Shown here: one piece after another, positions 5,701 to 7,250 of the stretch | Layout of the letters: each line of letters starts with the position of its first letter | Position numbering within the stretch: position 1 is the stretch's first letter | The notes under the pieces: model-generated | What the model saw: only the letters and a program-made list of their open reading frames with translations | Told to the model about the DNA's origin: nothing | Database searches by the model: none | Made by a program: the position numbers and the translations under genes | NCBI GenBank assembly: GCA_017532485.1 | Contig: JAFXJE010000063.1 | Span: 1 to 7,250, forward strand | From: Peptococcaceae bacterium | Lineage (GTDB): Bacteria; Bacillota; Peptococcia; Peptococcales; Peptococcaceae | DNA length: 7,250 bases | Direction of reading: 5' to 3'

Positions 5701-7250
5701 TATAGCATTAATTTTCCCAAGCAATGCTGCGATAATGCCAATTGATGCTGAAGCAGACGAGGAAGAAGAGGAAAATACGCCAGTTGTTAATCCGGCAGCA
5801 GATATTTCTTTACCAAATACAACAACCACTATGTTTGTGCAAGTAAAGGTAACAGAAAAACCAACTACTCCGGAAACACCTGATGAAAATGAAACTTGGA
5901 ATTTAGCCTTAACGGTGGATGGTACAGCTTATACAGCTGTTGACCATGTTTATACTATTACTGGCAAAAAAATAGGTGATAAAATTGCCTTAGCAGGTAA
6001 ATTGACAGATAAAATAGGTAATCCTCTTGTTGGTGTGAATGTTGCTATCAGTGGTGAAGTTTGGACTTACACCGGCAACACTACAACCGTAACTTCTGCT
6101 ACGGGAGAATTTGCTTTTACAATTTCAGCAGCTAGTGAAGGTACTCCACATTTGTTGACTTTGGCCTTAGATAGTAAGTTGGCAGATAATACTTTTACTA
6201 CGAACTATAGTCTGAAAATTACAGTTACTGACGGCACAGTAGAAGATACCGAAGGTGAATATACTGTAGATAAAGTAAAAGTAGTTTCTACGGTTGCCGT
6301 AGACGATATGGCAGTAGTTTATTTAGATGTTTATGATGAAAATGATGAACGCATTGAGATAACATCTAATAGTCAAGCGCGTGGTATTTTTAAAGAGATA
6401 GAATTCCGTGACTTACCTGACCGTTCTGATTTATATGACAGTGATATCTTTGTCAGAGCTAATAATGGTGGGATTGAAGTTTATTTCTATCCTGACTATC
6501 GTGGTGATTATTATATTCGCATGACTACCAATTCTGGTGACGGTCAAATTATCAATGCTAGCTTTGAAGCAGTCTTACAAAATGAAATAGTTGATATCCA
6601 GCTTGTTTATCCGGAAAAAACTTTAGGGATTGGTCAAACTTCCTCAGCAGCTCAAATTATTACCTATGATAAAAACGGTGTAGAAGCGGAAGTAGCTATC
6701 GTGAAATCAGGTTGGGAATATTATTACCAAGGCAGTGCTGCTCAAAGCATTGATGAATGGGGTCGTTTGACCTTAAGAGATAATGAACGCTACATTGGTT
6801 CCACAGTAAGCGTAACGGTATATCATGAACGTTCTGGTTTAACAGCGACTTATACTTTCAATGTAAATGATAAATCGCACATAGAAGAAGATGATGGTTT
6901 AGATGTAAGCGGGATTGTCCTGCCTGATGATTTTGGGGCAGTAGGTCAGACTAACCAATATCAATTTTATCTAGTTGACCGCAATGGTTTTACTGTACAA
7001 TTAGCTCAGGGACAAATGAGCAGCTATAATGGTGCAGAAGCAGAAGTAACTGTTTATTCTAAACCTTATGGTGCGTATGTTGATGCCTATATTTCTAATA
7101 ATGGTCAATCCATGGAAGACAATGGTTTTGGTTATCTTTATGTTAATTGTGACCGAGAAGGTACAGTACGTTTAAATGTACGGTTGAAAATCTACAACCC
7201 AAGAACAGTTCATAATTATACCTACAATAATTATGAATATTATAATAAAA
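2663..7250 (+). CDS. Giant secreted multi-domain Ig-like surface protein, 3'-truncated
   Basis: The frame runs from the ATG at 2663 to the window edge without a stop: 1529 complete codons, with the true end outside. The start is supported by the GGAGG site and by a Sec signal peptide at residues 1-29. Domain order in residues: A1 30-176, B1 177-290, A2 about 328-430, A3 about 445-566, B2 567-702, A4 about 755-844, B3 845-1016, acidic Pro/Thr hinge 1027-1077, carboxypeptidase-regulatory-like domain 1104-1191, then tandem repeats 1202-1513 and an Asn/Tyr-rich stretch to 1529. B modules carry D-x-Y-G-N turns (215, 612) typical of Big_1/invasin or filamin-type Ig folds. Only four cysteines follow the signal peptide. 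No active-site motif or anchor is visible; an anchor could lie beyond the window. It follows another Ig-repeat protein by 12 bases, so it probably belongs to the same surface structure. An adhesin or cell-surface stalk role is inference. Confidence 0.93.
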   Translation, partial: MQKNKKIRWIALLCCLLFLVAGQTAAFGAVPYEVEIASGSSGVHLTYTAGDTQNQIITMKIKGVNANDLNNVTFSFPGNYFIPVSAVANGQAGTVQGNVVSFETIKPTTKTITDPNDLNATIEVLDPLVQDIQVTFTVVGNQTVATLEPQTELVTVTYGGSNQAKTVEVKVAVEPAVIDVTKTTFVVDYMQYHKQPHLSENPAMALATVVVNFADQYGNATKKWPTGKSMYFAAEGVAGFAEIKQTVSNGIFNEVSDNSGHFYEASSTTDAQMIFQVKGQMGSSYTFALGLGDNGADNSSTIKSYFSNGMNTPIDYKVAKLNITGINVSTHNDGQIKIDVSIPNYDLTGKTVEVKLPANFMTTETKENGLVTINPNGSLFANVVSVPGEGTYNYTNTDGDYKLYIDGVEYMLTNYDGCIIVVQPSLLQVLIDNELEFRHGTGNGVIAPKELTFTVSGIDTSQVDKIEFQIEPPTVADGSTGSAGMRFKNDGSGNYIYDSANNTVIVSGQFKETQTFTFPIEYADSSKTTVDGLNEVYPLNIITRKSSGDLVEKSNNVKLRYRITDKVIDASQTTFTDFRTVSVTGNQCAVEIKMTINEPELNGRGVYLWITDEYGNIVNVKDRFDIQLVGKAADSLFLMNTELAAVEGSVKGDRNVFKVFLKGAKTDVSSIEEDGPNLGEEEMLFRITSSLDGNYRLNIATGRTAKEALENSGIVGTLNHKESDIFTFVQESNLPIVNIRNVGDIYYNYADAGLTAPGPGVIEVEIANIEFITEAQGADNFYIRLPEGLELADDSVYKAGDYVKLNPTNAMDDENAVAKHYRWQFSLSEITSDLTNGLESGADKVIDVSEFTFYRGMRASSNADDTYMQEIRVDITSDLTFKSFVANLYQFLQATFGTPAYPKEDISLNIAPQETIYSSEAFNNSTGILFWFSNGSESILTTEQVTVKATTLDANGKEVTNPLAACTDTSLVKENQNKFKLDWKLDEQAKPIPGVLNEKLAVQFAEKGEYQLNIALIFPSNAAIMPIDAEADEEEEENTPVVNPAADISLPNTTTTMFVQVKVTEKPTTPETPDENETWNLALTVDGTAYTAVDHVYTITGKKIGDKIALAGKLTDKIGNPLVGVNVAISGEVWTYTGNTTTVTSATGEFAFTISAASEGTPHLLTLALDSKLADNTFTTNYSLKITVTDGTVEDTEGEYTVDKVKVVSTVAVDDMAVVYLDVYDENDERIEITSNSQARGIFKEIEFRDLPDRSDLYDSDIFVRANNGGIEVYFYPDYRGDYYIRMTTNSGDGQIINASFEAVLQNEIVDIQLVYPEKTLGIGQTSSAAQIITYDKNGVEAEVAIVKSGWEYYYQGSAAQSIDEWGRLTLRDNERYIGSTVSVTVYHERSGLTATYTFNVNDKSHIEEDDGLDVSGIVLPDDFGAVGQTNQYQFYLVDRNGFTVQLAQGQMSSYNGAEAEVTVYSKPYGAYVDAYISNNGQSMEDNGFGYLYVNCDREGTVRLNVRLKIYNPRTVHNYTYNNYEYYNK
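2750..3190 (+). repeat. A-type module 1
   Basis: Residues 30-176, the first mature domain. Its signature is strand I-T-M-K-I-K-G-V-N followed by V-T-F-S-F-P ending at Pro77, then F-T-V-V-G and closing strand V-E-V-K-V-A-V-E-P just before B1. The same pattern returns before Pro357, near Pro472 and before Pro786. The fold is probably a beta sandwich; I do not recognise a named family. Confidence 0.5.
3191..3532 (+). repeat. B-type (Big_1/filamin-like) module 1
   Basis: Residues 177-290. It opens with V-I-D-V-T-K-T-T-F, continues with A-T-V-V-V-N-F-A-D-Q-Y-G-N (DQYGN at 215-219), and closes with M-I-F-Q-V-K and G-S-S-Y-T-F-A-L. The D-x-Y-G-N turn after a V-x-V strand is characteristic of Big_1/invasin-type Ig domains. 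It is matched by B2 and B3. Confidence 0.65.
3644..3952 (+). repeat. A-type module 2
   Basis: Approximately residues 328-430. G-Q-I-K-I-D-V-S-I-P-N-Y-D-L is followed by V-E-V-K-L-P-A-N-F. The distance from Gln335 to Pro357 equals that from Gln55 to Pro77 in A1. Unlike the other A modules it is followed by another A-type module rather than by a B module. The boundary with A3 is uncertain. Confidence 0.45.
3995..4360 (+). repeat. A-type module 3
   Basis: Approximately residues 445-566. L-T-F-T-V-S-G-I-D-T-S-Q-V-D-K-I-E-F-Q-I aligns without gaps to the A1 signature (Gly457 with Gly63, Phe468 with Phe74). The closing strand V-K-L-R-Y-R-I-T-D-K leads directly into B2, as in A1. Confidence 0.5.
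4361..4768 (+). repeat. B-type (Big_1/filamin-like) module 2
   Basis: Residues 567-702. It opens with V-I-D-A-S-Q-T-T-F; 22 of 27 bases here match the opening of B1. It has the turn I-T-D-E-Y-G-N (DEYGN at 612-616) and closes with M-L-F-R-I and G-N-Y-R-L-N-I-A. This is the clearest B copy. Confidence 0.65.
4925..5194 (+). repeat. A-type module 4
   Basis: Approximately residues 755-844. G-V-I-E-V-E-I-A-N-I-E-F and then F-Y-I-R-L-P-E-G-L reproduce the A signature with a slightly longer loop, ending at Pro786. It runs into B3 through G-A-D-K. It is the most diverged A copy. Confidence 0.42.
5195..5710 (+). repeat. B-type module 3, diverged
   Basis: Residues 845-1016. It opens with V-I-D-V-S-E-F-T-F and then I-R-V-D-I-T-S-D-L, and closes with A-V-Q-F-A-E-K and G-E-Y-Q-L-N-I-A, matching the end of B2. 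It lacks the D-x-Y-G-N turn after the second strand. It is about 35 residues longer than B2 and has a D-A-N-G-K-E-V turn late, at 953-959, so it may be a fusion of two Ig folds. Confidence 0.5.
5741..5893 (+). other. Acidic Pro/Thr-rich hinge
   Basis: Residues 1027-1077 include the acidic run D-E-E-E-E-E at 1032-1037, a Thr run after L-P-N, and P-T-T-P-E-T-P-D-E-N-E at 1067-1077. A short strand (M-F-V-Q-V-K-V) lies between the two low-complexity parts, so it may be the last strand of B3 displaced by the acidic insertion. The composition suggests a flexible or extended linker dividing the protein into an N-terminal A/B array and a C-terminal repeat part. Confidence 0.6.
5972..6235 (+). other. 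Carboxypeptidase-regulatory-like (transthyretin-like) domain
   Basis: Residues 1104-1191. L-A-G-K-L-T-D-K-I-G-N-P-L-V-G-V-N-V-A-I is followed by T-S-A-T-G-E-F-A-F (ATGEFAF at 1146-1152). This G-x-x-x-D-x-x-G-x-P-x-x-G-x-x-V plus T-G-x-F pattern is the hallmark of CarboxypepD_reg-type beta sandwiches, which serve as non-catalytic modules in many secreted proteins. A Big_1 domain is the main alternative. Confidence 0.65.
6266..7201 (+). repeat. Tandem C-terminal repeats of about 103 residues
   Basis: Three copies at about residues 1202-1309, 1310-1412 and 1413-1513. Copies 2 and 3 share L-G-I-G-Q-T (1321-1326) and G-A-V-G-Q-T (1425-1430). Each has the conserved Gly (1322, 1425) 14 residues before the Asp of D-K-N-G (1336) or D-R-N-G (1439), and the two are exactly 103 residues apart. 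Copy 1 is diverged, with Y-D-E-N-D-E at 1225 and no G-Q-T. Each copy probably folds as an Ig-like sandwich with the D-x-N-G turn. Aromatic clusters (Y-F-Y-P-D-Y, W-E-Y-Y-Y) mark copies 1 and 2. Confidence 0.6.
7209..7237 (+). repeat. 11-bp perfect inverted repeat inside the coding sequence
   Basis: Arms 7209-7219 and 7227-7237 are exact reverse complements around a 7-base loop. The hairpin is almost pure AT (stem TTCATAATTAT) and lies in codons for an Asn/Tyr-rich stretch (H-N-Y-T-Y-N-N-Y-E-Y-Y). The frame continues through it. It is probably a by-product of AAT and TAT codons rather than a functional site. Confidence 0.4.

Noticed and set aside
5810..5821. L-P-N-T as a sortase signal
   Set aside because: It is internal (residues 1050-1053), followed by Thr rather than Gly, with no membrane segment or basic tail after it. 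The protein continues for at least 476 more residues.
6500..6508. R-G-D tripeptide (residues 1280-1282) as an integrin-binding motif
   Set aside because: It sits in a Y-R-G-D-Y-Y-I context that looks like the common G-x-Y-x-I beta strand of Ig-like modules. A three-residue match in so long a protein is weak evidence.
7209..7237. Inverted repeat as a transcription terminator
   Set aside because: The stem is almost all AT, there is no T-run after it, and the reading frame continues through it.

Overview
The whole window is one strand of coding sequence: two large secreted-type proteins in the same direction, 12 bases apart. Both are cut by the window edges. The first (2-2650) has lost its N-terminus and the second (2663-7250) has lost its C-terminus. 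No RNA gene, mobile element, CRISPR array or stretch of non-coding DNA over 300 bases was seen. By eye the DNA is AT-rich (GC in the high 30s percent). The second gene has a strong GGAGG ribosome binding site and a typical Sec signal peptide. This fits a low-GC Gram-positive lineage (Bacillota, perhaps an anaerobic clostridial or Negativicutes type), but that is inference and no marker gene is present.

Region 1 (2-2650) encodes at least 882 residues made almost entirely of Ig-like beta-sandwich modules of the bacterial Big_2 type. About six modules can be read, with a roughly 200-residue segment of no recognisable family between the second and third. The protein ends shortly after the last beta strand, with no sortase signal, S-layer anchor or membrane tail.

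Region 2 (2663-7250) encodes at least 1529 residues with no stop before the window ends. After a signal peptide of about 28-29 residues come two kinds of alternating beta-sandwich module. A-type modules carry a hydrophobic strand pattern ending in Pro. B-type modules start with V-I-D-x-x-x-x-T-F and resemble Big_1/invasin or filamin-type Ig repeats. The order read is A1-B1-A2-A3-B2-A4-B3. An acidic Pro/Thr-rich hinge, a carboxypeptidase-regulatory-like domain and a tandem set of roughly 103-residue repeats follow, and the visible sequence ends in an Asn/Tyr-rich stretch.

The two genes almost certainly share a transcript, and both look like long extracellular stalk or adhesin-like proteins. 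No catalytic motif is visible in either. A joint role as surface structures (cell-wall or S-layer associated, adhesion, or partners in one assembly) is plausible, but only the architecture supports it.
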